DNA of 64,000 bases, from positions 27,697,485 through 27,761,484 of the forward strand of contig OZ038433.1 of NCBI GenBank assembly GCA_964036275.1, in the 5' to 3' direction. Below the pieces are notes generated by a model that had not been told where the DNA came from, searched no databases, and saw only the letters and a list, made by a program, of their open reading frames with translations. Source of the stretch: Litoditis marina (Eukaryota; Nematoda; Chromadorea; Rhabditida; Rhabditidae). How positions within the stretch are numbered: the stretch's first letter is position 1; each line of letters opens with the position of its first letter. Of this stretch, positions 1 to 9,506 are shown one piece after another. The position numbers were made by a program, and so were the translations under genes.

Positions 1-888
1 TTTTAAACAGTTTGGGGATTTCCCTTCTCGATAATTCGGTTTTCAACAGACCTATTGAACTTATTCAACGCTTTAGTGAACCTCAAGGTGTAATCAGTAT
101 GCTCTTGCCACAAAGTATTATTTGTAGAGCAATGTTCGCGCTCCCAAAGTTCATCTCTATACATACTCATATTTCTCAAATAACTGGGAAGATTAGTGCG
201 ATTTGCCACAACCATACGCATAGGTACAAACATTTCTATGGTATGATTCAGAATCGCAATAAACATCTCGTACATTTGGTCAATAGAACAAGCTGTTGAA
301 AAAGAGCCAATCCAATCAACACCAGCTAGGTAACCGCGAATAATACCGTAATCAGCCTCTTCAAATTTCCTTTTCCAGACAAGTTTCTCAGGCTGGCGCG
401 TAACTTTCATATCGAAATAAATAGAATTATGATCGCTGGTTCCAACAGGCGTAGTAACTCGACAGTTCTCAATTAGGTCAAGCTGATTGCATAAACGAGG
501 TCTAGTAAGTGGTTTTCCCGACTAGGAGCTATGACGTATTGTTTAAATTCACAATCCTCAACCATATCAACAAAATGTTCCGCTATTGTGGAAAGATTTG
601 ATTGTCCGCCTAATGGCCAAATCAGCTCGGGTAAATTAAAATCCCCCAGACAAACAACCGGATGATCACAAACAGATAAATCACTGATGCACTTATTCAA
701 TTGGAAAGAGTGCGGAATCGAACAAGAAGGAGTACGGTAAACCACGATGAAACGAAAAGTACTATTAGACAAATAAATATCGACTACCGAAATTTCGTAA
801 CCTTTCGATACACATTCCGAAAAAACCTCTTTGAATTTCAGACCTGATCTTAATATCAACACGATTCCCCCACCTATTAGGCGTTTTC
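1..888 (-). pseudogene. CR1-like LINE, ORF2 part (copy 2, 3' side of the split)
   Basis: Minus-strand copy of the same LINE that is nearly complete at 48234-52562; it corresponds to about 49713-50600 there and runs off the left edge of the window. It encodes the second half of the apurinic-type endonuclease domain (GDFNLPE and the motifs around it) and the linker before the reverse transcriptase. A one-base loss in a T run near 497 shifts the frame between the two open stretches (862-473 and 410-3). The right end at 888 is not a 5' truncation: the LINE resumes at 13252 after an inserted block, sharing GAAAACG at both edges. Identity to the plus-strand copy is very high, so the duplication is fairly young. 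Confidence 0.85.
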
Positions 889-889
889 A

Positions 890-1686
890 TAGGCACCGCA
901 AGGCTCCGCCCACTTTGTGCGGAAAGAATCGTGTCGTTAACGCGCGCGTTAGAGTAGTGATGTTCAATTAAAGATATCTTCGGTGAAAATAGACTTTTTC
1001 ACGAAAACTCAAAAAGAAAACAATAATTCATATTCAGAACTAAATACACTCGTAATTTGCGAACTGTTTCACATGAAATGAACATAAACTACAGCATCGC
1101 GAACTTCATGTATATTTTTCAGTGGGAATAGGGTATATGGCCATCATTTATTCTTTAGTTTATCAAAGAAGAGGATGCCCGCTTTAAAACCATGTATTAC
1201 ACTTGAAAATCCATATTGGCAATCTTTTACTATAGCTTGCTAAAGTTGCCAACCCCGCGACGGGCAGAAAACGCAGTGTATTGGGTTATTATTTGTGACT
1301 AGAACTAAACAAATTACCTTCATTAGTTAGCTTTATCTATTGTCCACACAATAGTACCAGAAGAAATACCCATTTTTGTAGTTTTCCCGCTAAACAAAGC
1401 TCAACTCTGACTGATTAAAATGCTCCTTCTCCTTCCTCGACTTCGCACGTCCGTGCCAAGTCGTGGCCCAACTAGCCTGCATGTTGCCTTGATACCCCGC
1501 ATTTTCAGCTTTCATTTAAAACCAAAATTCCCAAAATCGGTATTGGCAAAGCTCCAAAATAATGGTTTATATAGAATACTACGTGATAATGGCAGCCAAT
1601 TGGCCCGCGCGCGCCGGGACCTTCTTGCCTTTTGGGGTGAACTCGCACGGAAGCGCGCGGCAAGGTTGCTGTTTTGTGCTATGCTA
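890..1686. other. Left flank of the insertion, no gene seen
   Basis: Starts with the putative terminus TAGGCACC followed by a short hairpin (CCGCA, then TGCGG about 20 bases later). I see no coding motif, RNA gene or repeat that recurs elsewhere in the window. Open frames around 1420-1790 lack any recognisable domain. Confidence 0.4.
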
Positions 1687-3197
1687 TCGCGCGCAGCGCG
1701 AAGCGCTGTGCGAGATTTGTCTTTGGTCCGGCTAATGCGCGCCTCCGTTTTTTTAGTTTTCTCATAAAAAAGCTCAAATTCGCAAAACAAAACTTTTAAT
1801 AATTTGGAAATGTTCTACAGCGTATTTGCAAGTTGTGTTCCAAATTTGAACGAAATCCGTTGAGTTTGAGTCAAGTTATGACGTTTTCGCTTCATCCAGA
1901 GCGCCAACTTCCGTCGTGTTTCCTTCCTTCCGTCCGTTCTTTCTTCCTTCCGGGCGTTTACACAATACTATCTAGACAGTAACTGTACCGATTTTGCTGA
2001 GTTTTGGAGTCATGATAGGATTCCTACTCAATGCCCAGCTACGCAATTTTTTTTTTGAAAAAAATCGTTTCTCACCAAATTACAGCCTTTTGAATTGAAG
2101 TCTCTGCGTCTCTCCATTTAGCACGCTCTCTCGCTCTCTCTGTCAGGTCGGTTATGCAAACTGTCTTGTAACTTAGGGTAACACTGACCGATTTCGATGA
2201 AAATTCAAATATGATACCATCGTGACTTCAATTTAAGTAAAACGTATTCTATCGGTGACGTCATTTAGGATTCTGGAGACCCGATGACGTCATCTTTGAA
2301 AAGTGCAAAGTTGACGTCAAATATTTCTCCAAATGATGATAATAGTTGGCAAGTGGGTTATTAACGATGGATCTCCATCGAAAGGTGTCGTATTCCGGGA
2401 TTCTGAAGGCCAGATGACGTCAAACTTGAAAAGTACGAAGTTGACGTCAAATTATTCTTCAAATGATAATAATAGTGGGCAAGTGGTTTAATAACGATAG
2501 AACTTCATCTAAACATGTCGTTATCTGAGATTCTGGAGGCCAGGGGACGACATACTGGAAAAGTGCAAAGTTGAAGTCAAATATTTCTCCAAATGATGAC
2601 AATAGTTGGAAAGTGGGTTATTAACGATGGCGCTACATCGGAAGGTGTCGTATTCTGGGATTCTGAAAGCCAGATGACGTCATATTCAAAAGTTTAAAGT
2701 TGACGTCAAATATGTTTTCAAATGATGATAATAGTTGGCAAGTGGGGTATTAACGGTGAAACTTTATCTAAACATGACGTATTCTGGAATTCTGAAAGCC
2801 GGATGACGTCATTTTTGAAAAGTTCAAAGTTGACGTCACACATATTTTCAAATGTGAAAATATCTCCGAAATGGTATATTAACGATGAAATTTTATCTAA
2901 ATATGACTTATTCTGGAATTCAGGAGGCCAGATCTCCGATGACGTCAACTTAAAAAAAATTGACGTGAAATATGTTTTGAATGCTGAAAGTTTCTTAAAA
3001 ATGATCAATTCACGATGAAACTTCATTCAAACATGACGTATTCTGGGATTCTGAAGGGCAGATAAAGTAAGTTTTTAGAACTGCAATGTTGACGTCATTT
3101 TTTTTCGAATGGTGGTAATACTTGACAAGTGGTTCATTAAGAAAACAATTTTATCTGCACCGTACAGATCAAACCACCTCTCTACATACCTACGGCA
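1687..3197 (+). mobile_element. Element S, copy 1, left part
   Basis: A repeat starting TCGCGCGCAGCGCG directly after an A. The same start is found on the minus strand at 46578, again after an A, so 1687 is a true element end. The first 30 bases form a GC-rich hairpin (GCAGCGC, GAA, GCGCTG). A TTCC-rich microsatellite lies at 1917-1955 where the other copy has a long AC run. From about 2270 the element turns into diverged 130-bp satellite repeats. The TC start after A and the internal satellites suggest a non-autonomous rolling-circle element, but its 3' end does not show a clean CTRR. It is interrupted at 3197/7861 by a Helitron chain. Confidence 0.65.
2270..3125 (+). repeat. Diverged 130-bp satellite inside element S
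   Basis: About six to seven degenerate monomers at roughly 130-bp spacing, recognised by the recurring GTTGACGTCA box and the phrase ATTCTGGGATTCTG. They are the reverse complement of the homogeneous array at 23681-25228. Several monomers keep the palindrome TGACGTCA, others have lost it. Confidence 0.8.
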
Positions 3198-3431
3198 TCC
3201 CTCTCTATAATTTGCCTGCTTGGTATGTATGTATGTCTGAAACCTAAATCGTGCACTTTTTGCTGAGAAATAGAGAAAAAATGAAGCAAATGCACTTTTT
3301 GCTGAAAACTGACAAAAGCCGTGAGCGCACGTGAGCTGGATGCATTTCATTTCTCATTGGCAGTAGTGTGGAGAGAGTGGATCATGATTTTCAGAGAAAA
3401 CCCTCGCATATTATAAAGGAAACTTCCGTTG
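3198..3431 (+). mobile_element. Helitron 5' head, truncated unit (chain 1)
   Basis: Begins TCCCTCTCTATAATTTGCC directly after the A at 3197 and contains only the approximately 230-bp head shared by all units (CTGCTTGG, GCACTTTTTGCTGA, GTGAGCTGG, CATTTCTCATTGGCAG). It lacks the 3' hairpin and is followed by a second head. Position 3198 is the left border of the whole 4.66 kb chain. Confidence 0.75.
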
Positions 3432-3654
3432 TCTTCCTTTCTATAATTCGCCTGCTTGGTATGTATGTATGTCTGAAACTTAAATCGTGCACTTTTAGTC
3501 GAAAAAGAGAGAAGTAAATGAAGCAAATGCACTTTTTGTTGAAAACTGAGAAAAGCCGTGAGCGAACGTGAGCTTTACGCTTTTCATTTCTCATTGGCAG
3601 TAGTGTGGAAAGGGTGGATCATAATCTTTGAGAAAACCCTCGCATATTATAAAG

Positions 3655-4130
3655 GAAACTTCCGTTGTATATATTATGGGAAACTCACGCGCCATATTTT
3701 AATAGAAACTCCTGCACCCTAAGGAGAACTCCCGCGCCCTATGTTGAGGAAAACTTCCGCGCTCTATGTTAAGGGAAACTCCCGCGCCCTATGTTAAGGG
3801 AAAGTTCCGCCCTCTATGGTAGGGGAAGTTTCGCGCTCTATGTTATGGAGAATTTTCGCGCTCTTAAGGAGAAGTTTCGCGCTATATGTTAGGGAGAAGT
3901 TTCGCGTTCTATCGTAAGGAAGAAATTCCGCGCTCTATGTTGGGGAGAATTTTCGCGCTCTTAAGGAGAAGTTTCGCGCTTTATGTTATTGAGAGAGGTC
4001 TCGCGCTCTATAGTAGAGAGAGGTCATGCGCTCTATGTAAGGGAAAAGTCTCGCGCTAATGTTAAAGAGAGGACTCGCGCTCTGGAGAGGTCTCGCACTG
4101 TTAAGGAGAGCTTTCGCGGTCCATTTTCAG
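3655..4130 (+). repeat. 25-bp minisatellite (CGCGCTCTATGTTA family)
   Basis: Degenerate tandem repeats of 24-26 bases built on CGCGCTCTATGTTA followed by a purine-rich GGGAGAAGTTT-like part. Confidence 0.85.
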
Positions 4131-4167
4131 AACAGGACCAGGAAGCTCTCGCCAGCCCGGAATAAAA

Positions 4168-4211
4168 ACAAGGGAGGCGGAGGCGGCTTTAGCCGCCGGC
4201 GACCTTCCTTG
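4168..4211 (+). other. Helitron 3' hairpin 1
   Basis: Stem GGCGGC/GCCGCC with loop TTTA, flanked by ACAAGG and CCTTCCTTG, ending CTTG before the next TC. Confidence 0.85.
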
Positions 4212-4439
4212 TCCATTTCTATAATTCGCCTGCTTGGTATGTATGTCTGAAACCTAAATCGTGCACTTTTAGTCGAAAAAGAGAGAAGCAATTGAAGCAA
4301 ATGCACTTTTTGTTGAAAACTGAGAAAAGCCGTGAGCGAACGTGAGCTGGATGCATTTCATTTCTCATTGGCAGTAGTGTGGAGGGGGTGGATCATATTT
4401 TTTCAGAGAAAACCCTAGCGTACAGTAGATATAACCTTT

Positions 4440-5632
4440 GCCTCTATGTTAAGAGAAACTCCCGCGCCCTAAGTTAAGGGGAACTTCCGTACCCTATGAT
4501 AAAGGAAACTGCCGCGCCCTATAGTAAAGGAAACTCCCGCGCCCTATTTCAGCGAAACGCGCTCTATGTTAAGGGAAACTCCCGCGCCATAAGTTAAGGG
4601 GCAAGAGTTAGGGGAACTCCCGCGCCCTATATTAGAGAGAACTTTTGCGCTCTATGTTAAGGGAAACTCCCGCGCTCTACGTTAAGGGAAACTCCCGAGC
4701 CCGAAGTTCGGGGGAACTCCCGCGCCCTATTTAGGCGAGACGCGCTCTATGTTAGGGAGAAGTTTTGCGCTCTATGGTAAGGAAGAAATTCCGCACTCTA
4801 TGTTAGGGAGAAGTTTCGCGTTCTATGTTAGGGAGAAGTTTCGCGTCCTATGGTAAGGAAGAAATTCCGCCCTCTATGGTAGGGAGAAGTTTCGCGCTCT
4901 ATGTTAGGGAGAATTTTCGCGCTCTTAAGGAGAAGTTTCGCGCTATATGTTGGGGAGAAGTTTCGCGCTCTATAATAAGGAGAGGTTTCGCGCCCTATGT
5001 TAGGGAGAAGTTTCGCGTTCTATGTTAGGGAGAAGTTTCGCGCTCTATGGTAAGGAAGAAATTCCGCGTTCTATGTTAGGGAGAAGTTTCGCGCTCTTAA
5101 GGAGAAGTTTCGCGCTATATGTTAGGGAGAAGTTTCGCGCTCTATGGTAAGGAGGAAATTCCGCGCTCTATGTTAGGGAGACGTTTCGCGCTCTATGTTA
5201 GGAAGAAATTTCACGCTCTATGGTAAGAAGAGATTTCGCGCTCTATGCTAGGGAGAAGTTTCGCGTTCTATGTTAGGGAGAAGTTTCGCGTTCTATGTTA
5301 GGGAGAAGTTTCGCGCTCTATGGTAAGAAAGAAATTCCGCGCTCTACGTTAGGGAGAGGTTTCGCGATCTATGGTAAGGAAGAAATTCCGCGCTTTATGT
5401 TAGGGAGAAGTTTCGCGCTCTATGGTAAGAAGGGGTTCCGCGCCCTATGTTAGGGAGAAGTTTCGCGCTCTCTGGTAAGAAAGAAATTCCGCGCTCTATG
5501 TTAGGGAGAAGTTTCGCGCTCTTAAGGAGAAGTTTCGCGCTCTATGTTAGAGAGAGGTCTTGCGCTCTATGTAAGGGAAAAGTCTCGCGCTAATGTTAAA
5601 AAGACGACACTGTTAAGGAGAGATTTCGCGGT
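4440..5632 (+). repeat. 25-bp minisatellite array
   Basis: About 45 tandem copies of 25-26 bases, alternating variants TTAGGGAGAAGTTTCGCGCT and GTAAGGAAGAAATTCCGCGC. The strongest array of this family in chain 1. Confidence 0.9.
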
Positions 5633-5679
5633 TCATTTTCAGAACAGGACCAGGAAGCTCTCGCCAGCCCGGAACAAAA

Positions 5680-5723
5680 ACAAGGGAGGCGGAGGCGGCT
5701 TTAGCCGCCGGCGACCTTCCTTG
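5680..5723 (+). other. Helitron 3' hairpin 2
   Basis: Same stem as hairpin 1 (GGCGGC/GCCGCC, loop TTTA), ending CTTG before TCTACTCC. Confidence 0.85.
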
Positions 5724-6789
5724 TCTACTCCTATAATAGCGTTGCTTGGTCTGTCTGCCTGTCTGGACGAAGCAAATCGTCCTTATACCTCCGTTTCACT
5801 ACGGCATAACCAAAATTTCAAAAACATTTTGGATTTTGAAAGCTTCATTTGGATTTGAAAGCTTCATTTGGACCAATAGTGCATGATAACAACACAATAT
5901 AACACAAACCAACGACAAGCAGCAAAAACAACTAGACATACATTGTACTCAAAAGAATTACAATATGGTGAGCAATATACACGAGGGAAGTGATTGAATA
6001 AACTGATTCCCTGAAAAGATGAATAAGACGAACGAAGCCAAATAAGGAAGGCAACTTACCCCTGATGTTTGTTAAGATTGAATATTTAGCCGTTTCTCCT
6101 ACTTTACCTTGTCGTTGGTTCACCACTAATTATTGGTAGCCCCTGGGTTGCCACTATCTACATGAAAAGACCCCAGCCGTAGTGCACAGTTATGAATAGT
6201 CAGACGTGGTACAGCATCCGATTTTCCCGGCAACCCCAGGAACTTCCTAAATTCCGATCTCTGCACTCTTGATAAGCTCGCACTTTGTTAAAAACAAACA
6301 GATAGTTAGGGAAGACCGAAAAATATTGTCTGATCGGGTTAGCTTATTACCGTATATCCAGCCGGCTGTCACTCACATTGCCTTGCAGAGTAAATTATAA
6401 CACTGGTAACACACTTGATGGCGAGCTTTTTCCCCGATAGTTTACTCGTACACCCTCGAATCTCGCGGTTTGAACGAAGGGTGGGTGGGTGGGTTCAAAC
6501 CGCACTATCAGGTCCAGAAAACTTGGATAAAGAATAGCTCGCCTGAGCTCGCTCCTGATAATGTCGAGACCATTATCAGGGTCTCGCTACGAGACCTATT
6601 TCAAATGGCGCATTGGCAAATCGCCAAATTCATTTGAAATTCCAATTTCAGTTGAGAATTGGAGAAAAATGGTGCACTTTTTAGTTGGATTTTTGGAGGA
6701 AATGCGTGAAAAGTACGTGATTTTCAGTTTTCATCTCAGATTTTTCTAAAACCGGTTGCTGCTGGGAAGCTAAATAGATTAAAACTGAG

Positions 6790-7035
6790 AATGAAGCTCG
6801 CGCTCTATGTTGAGGGGAAATGTCGTGCGTAATTATAAGGAGATCTCTCGCGCATCATGTTGTCTATGTTACAGAAAAATCTGGAGCTCCAAATTATGAA
6901 AAGTCCCATGTGCTAAGGATAAACCAAGCGCTCTATGTTAGGTTGAAAAGAGCTCTCACGCCATATGTACGGGAAACGCTTGCGCTCTATGTTACAGAGA
7001 AGTTTTGCAGTTTTTTCACGTTCTATGTTAGGAAA
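6790..7035 (+). repeat. Degenerate 25-bp minisatellite
   Basis: Decayed copies of the CGCGCTCTATGTTA repeat; a further patch lies at 7336-7535. Confidence 0.6.
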
Positions 7036-7044
7036 TGTTGAAGC

Positions 7045-7154
7045 AGGACGATTATGTGGACCAATCCCGTGTCAACGGTCCTTTATACTGCATTTGAAAA
7101 ATATATTGCAGTTTAAAGGACTGAAGCGTTGCGATTGGACCACATAATCGTCCT
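7045..7154. mobile_element. Foldback MITE, copy 1
   Basis: 110 bp, almost entirely inverted repeat: AGGACGATTATGTGG at the left and its complement CCACATAATCGTCCT at the right, with GGTCCTTTA and TAAAGGAC inside. No coding capacity. Confidence 0.75.
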
Positions 7155-7282
7155 TCTTTAACCAAACCATGTTCGAACCAGTACAATTCCAAATAGGATA
7201 AAAGGTCATACAACTATGGTTTTTGGTTCGAATCAACCCATCGAGACTTTTCAATTGAGATTCGAAATCCTGTAAATCAATT

Positions 7283-7331
7283 ATTGCGGTTTAAAGGACT
7301 AAGCGTTGCGATTGGACCACATAATCGTCCC
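7283..7331. mobile_element. Foldback MITE, right half
   Basis: Only the right arm of the 7045-7154 element is present (TTTAAAGGAC through CACATAATCGTCC). Confidence 0.65.
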
Positions 7332-7539
7332 TCTTTAAGTATGAAACTCGCACTCTATGATAGAAAGAACTCATGCACTCTTCCCTAAAAAAATTCCACG
7401 TTCTATGTTAGAGTGCACTCTTGCGCTCTGTGTCAAGAAAAAAGTCTCGGGCTCCATGTTAAGAGGAATAATCGCGCTTCATGTTGTAGAGAAGTTTTGC
7501 CTCGAGGTTGTAGAGAAGTATCGCGCTCTGTGTCAAAGA

Positions 7540-7648
7540 AGGACGAATAAGTGGACCAATCCTATCTATTCAGTCCTTTAAACTGCAATACATTTTTCAG
7601 TTGCAGTTTGAAGGACCGATGCGCCGAGATTGGTTCACTTAATCGTTC
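7540..7648. mobile_element. Foldback MITE, diverged copy 3
   Basis: Starts AGGACGAATAAGTGGACC and ends in an imperfect complement (GGTTCACTTAATCGTTC), with the same internal TCCTTTAAACTGCA arms. More diverged than copy 1. Confidence 0.65.
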
Positions 7649-7818
7649 AAATTGAAAAAAAAAACTTTTGCGCTTTATGCTATGGGTGAGTCGGACGCTT
7701 GCCGTAAAACTTGATGAATATGAAAACTTCAAGAGAAAGAGAGAGAGAGAGAAGAAGTAAAAAATAGAGAGCAGGAGCAAAAAGAGAGGGCTGCAAGCTG
7801 ACTACAGCCTAGACTCAT

Positions 7819-7860
7819 CAAGGGAGAGGAAGCCGGCTTTAGCCGGCGGCACCTTCCTTG
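7819..7860 (+). other. Helitron 3' hairpin 3, right border of chain 1
   Basis: Stem CCGGC/GCCGG with loop TTTA, a different stem sequence from hairpins 1 and 2 but equally well paired; ends ACCTTCCTTG, then host T. Confidence 0.85.
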
Positions 7861-7976
7861 TGTATACAAAAAGAGAAAAATTCATGAAAAAGTGGGGGCC
7901 CAACGACTGTGAGATTTGTCTTCCAGCTGTGCGCCCCTTACACAGCTACTCTCAAATGGAGCAGCTACTGCTACAA
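7861..7976 (+). mobile_element. Element S, copy 1, right part
   Basis: TGTATACAAAAAGAG through GCAGCTACTGCTAC, matching the reverse complement of 23217-23333. It carries a 7-bp hairpin (AGCTGTG, CACAGCT) near 7925-7950. It is the continuation of 3197 once the Helitron chain is removed. Confidence 0.8.
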
Positions 7977-8099
7977 AACGAAAGAGAGAACAACTGTTGA
8001 ATAACATTAAAAACGATACGGCAGCTAGAATTGGAGTAATGACAAGAAATGGCAACCATTGTGCACAAAACCAGGAACTCTATAATTGACTACGTTGAA

Positions 8100-8588
8100 T
8101 TAACATCTGTGATTTGTAGATTCTAGTTTACAGGTTTGTGAAAATATTTTACGACTTTTGTATGTTTGTAATGAAGTTATACTTGAGTATATTAGTATTT
8201 TTGTTTGAGAATAAGTCGTATCAGGTGGTCTATAAACAAGGAAAACTCGATATTTTTCTTGATGCATGAAAAGATCAAAACAAAGAAGTTCGCACTTGTG
8301 TTTAGAATATGATGAATCAGCTTTGAGGTCAATAATATGGAACTTGAAACAAGATATAATGAATGCAATAACTCCGCCTCCATATGTTCTGTGATTGTCA
8401 ATAATTATGTCGAAGCGCACAAATTTGTAGTTTGGATTCGAAAGAAACTGGTCAGGTGTTTTTGTCTGCGATAGAAATGACTCAGTGATTAGACAAACAT
8501 CGATTTCTGATATAGTCAGGTAATCAACAAGTTGCGAGATTCGGTCAACAGAGGCAATAGAACGAACATTTGACAAAACACATTTCAA
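8100..8588 (-). pseudogene. LINE ORF2 N-terminus: endonuclease fragment
   Basis: About 130 recognisable residues of an apurinic-type endonuclease of the kind that nicks the target in target-primed reverse transcription: SNVRSI near the start, LITESFL (catalytic E) near residue 33, GGGV near 70 and VYRPP near 120. Reading stops soon after, before the GDFN and SDH motifs, so the protein is truncated. It lies 75 bases downstream of ORF1 on the same strand, the usual two-ORF order. The sequence differs clearly from the LINE at 49.4 kb. Confidence 0.75.
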
Positions 8589-8663
8589 ACTAGGTAATAT
8601 ATCAAATTTACGGGGTGTTGGCTGTGGAACATAACTACTACTACTATAACGCTCCCTTGAGCC

Positions 8664-9506
8664 CTATTGGCTTGACTCACGAACAGAAAAAGGTCGACGG
8701 AACTTTGGATCGGTCTCCACAAGTTCGAGATCACGGACAAAGTAGGCATTCCAACCAGCGGCACAGTTCTTCAGGTAGGCTTCCTTGCGTAGTAGATAGA
8801 GTAGTTGAAGTTCCGGTGGACTCATATCCCTTCGTACAGTTGGGAAACGGCCACCCTGGAATTCTGCATTGTAGCGTTTGAGACCAACACGGAACGAACG
8901 GATAAACGCATTTCTGTCATCAACAGAACCAAATTTGACTTTGACAGGACGGCTTTTGGTAGGACTTCTGGTTGGATGTCTCCACACCTCAACCGGTGGG
9001 TTGATTTCTGCAACAGTGCAAATATCCCTCATCAATGTAGAATCTGAATCAAACGATTGTTTAATACGTTTGACAGCTCCATCCGGTTCTGACAAATTCT
9101 CAACAACGGCATGGTACGATTTCTCTGGCATAAGGGCAGAGGCTCTGGCAGTTTCGATTTGGTAGATGAGGGCAGGAATTTCGGGACGAGATTTAGCCAA
9201 ATCAGCAGTATGAGTATTTTGATGAGAAAGACCAATGGGCGGGGACCCCCACGGGTGAAAAGGTTGAGAATGACAATTACACCCGCAAGAAGACATCACC
9301 TGGGAATGAGGCCCAGCCTCGCGGTTTTCCATGGACTGAACTTTCTGCGAGCTGGACCACGTGGCGACGATCTTCTCCAACATATCCATAAGTTTATTGT
9401 ACTTTTCGTTCATGTCATGAAGCTGATCACGAAAAGACATTTCATCGTCCGACGTTTGATGATTTTTAGTGGGTGAATTGCTAGGTTTATGTCTTTTTCC
9501 CATCAC
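8664..9506 (-). CDS. LINE ORF1 protein
   Basis: 280 residues, the probable RNA-binding ORF1 product of the second LINE. Residues 20-55 are rich in charged and leucine residues (DQLHDMNEKYNKLMDMLEKI), suggesting a short coiled coil. Residues 74-79 hold a CGCNC cluster. From about 130 a ferredoxin-like RNA-binding fold is plausible (YHAVVENLSEP, then KVKFGSVDDRNAFIRSF), followed by a basic C-terminal part with RRDMSPPELQLLYLLRKEAY. This order is common in CR1-type ORF1 proteins. The ATG at 9506 is the natural start. The frame is intact although the partner ORF2 is truncated. Confidence 0.65.
   Translation of the reverse strand: MMGKRHKPSNSPTKNHQTSDDEMSFRDQLHDMNEKYNKLMDMLEKIVATWSSSQKVQSMENREAGPHSQVMSSCGCNCHSQPFHPWGSPPIGLSHQNTHTADLAKSRPEIPALIYQIETARASALMPEKSYHAVVENLSEPDGAVKRIKQSFDSDSTLMRDICTVAEINPPVEVWRHPTRSPTKSRPVKVKFGSVDDRNAFIRSFRVGLKRYNAEFQGGRFPTVRRDMSPPELQLLYLLRKEAYLKNCAAGWNAYFVRDLELVETDPKFRRPFSVRESSQ

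Larger units (their letters stand above)
3432..4211 (+). mobile_element. Non-autonomous Helitron unit, chain 1
   Basis: Head TCTTCCTTTCTATAATTCG, then a 25-bp minisatellite array, then the 3' hairpin ending CTTG at 4211. No coding capacity. The next unit begins with TCC at 4212 without spacer, the head-to-tail order typical of Helitron tandems. Confidence 0.8.
4212..5723 (+). mobile_element. Non-autonomous Helitron unit, chain 1
   Basis: Head TCCATTTCTATAATTCGCC at 4212, shared head sequence to about 4420, a 1.2 kb array of 25-bp repeats, and a 3' hairpin ending CTTG at 5723. No protein is encoded; the frames in the array are by-products of the repeat. Confidence 0.8.
5724..7860 (+). mobile_element. 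Diverged Helitron unit closing chain 1
   Basis: Starts TCTACTCCTATAATAGCG and ends CTTG at 7860. The first kilobase (5780-6540) is unique and shows no gene. A second head-like stretch lies at 6660-6770 (GTGCACTTTTTAG, GGTTGCTGCTGGG), followed by broken 25-bp repeats and three foldback MITEs. The right border is exact: the base after 7860 is T, followed by GTATACAAAAAGAG of the interrupted element S. Confidence 0.7.
8070..9506 (-). mobile_element. Second LINE family, 5' portion
   Basis: Minus-strand LINE holding a complete-looking ORF1 and only the first part of ORF2. The 8070-8201 end recurs in direct orientation at 23076-23211. The reverse transcriptase is missing, so the copy cannot move. 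Confidence 0.75.

Noticed and set aside
1420..1790. Overlapping frames of 115 and 92 codons
   Set aside because: GC-rich start of element S and its flank; no domain, and the frames cross the element boundary.
4168..4211. Rho-independent terminator or riboswitch
   Set aside because: The hairpin recurs at Helitron ends in a eukaryotic sequence and has no T run after it.
3655..5632. CRISPR array
   Set aside because: There are no unique spacers; the 25-bp units are contiguous degenerate tandem repeats, and the genome is eukaryotic.
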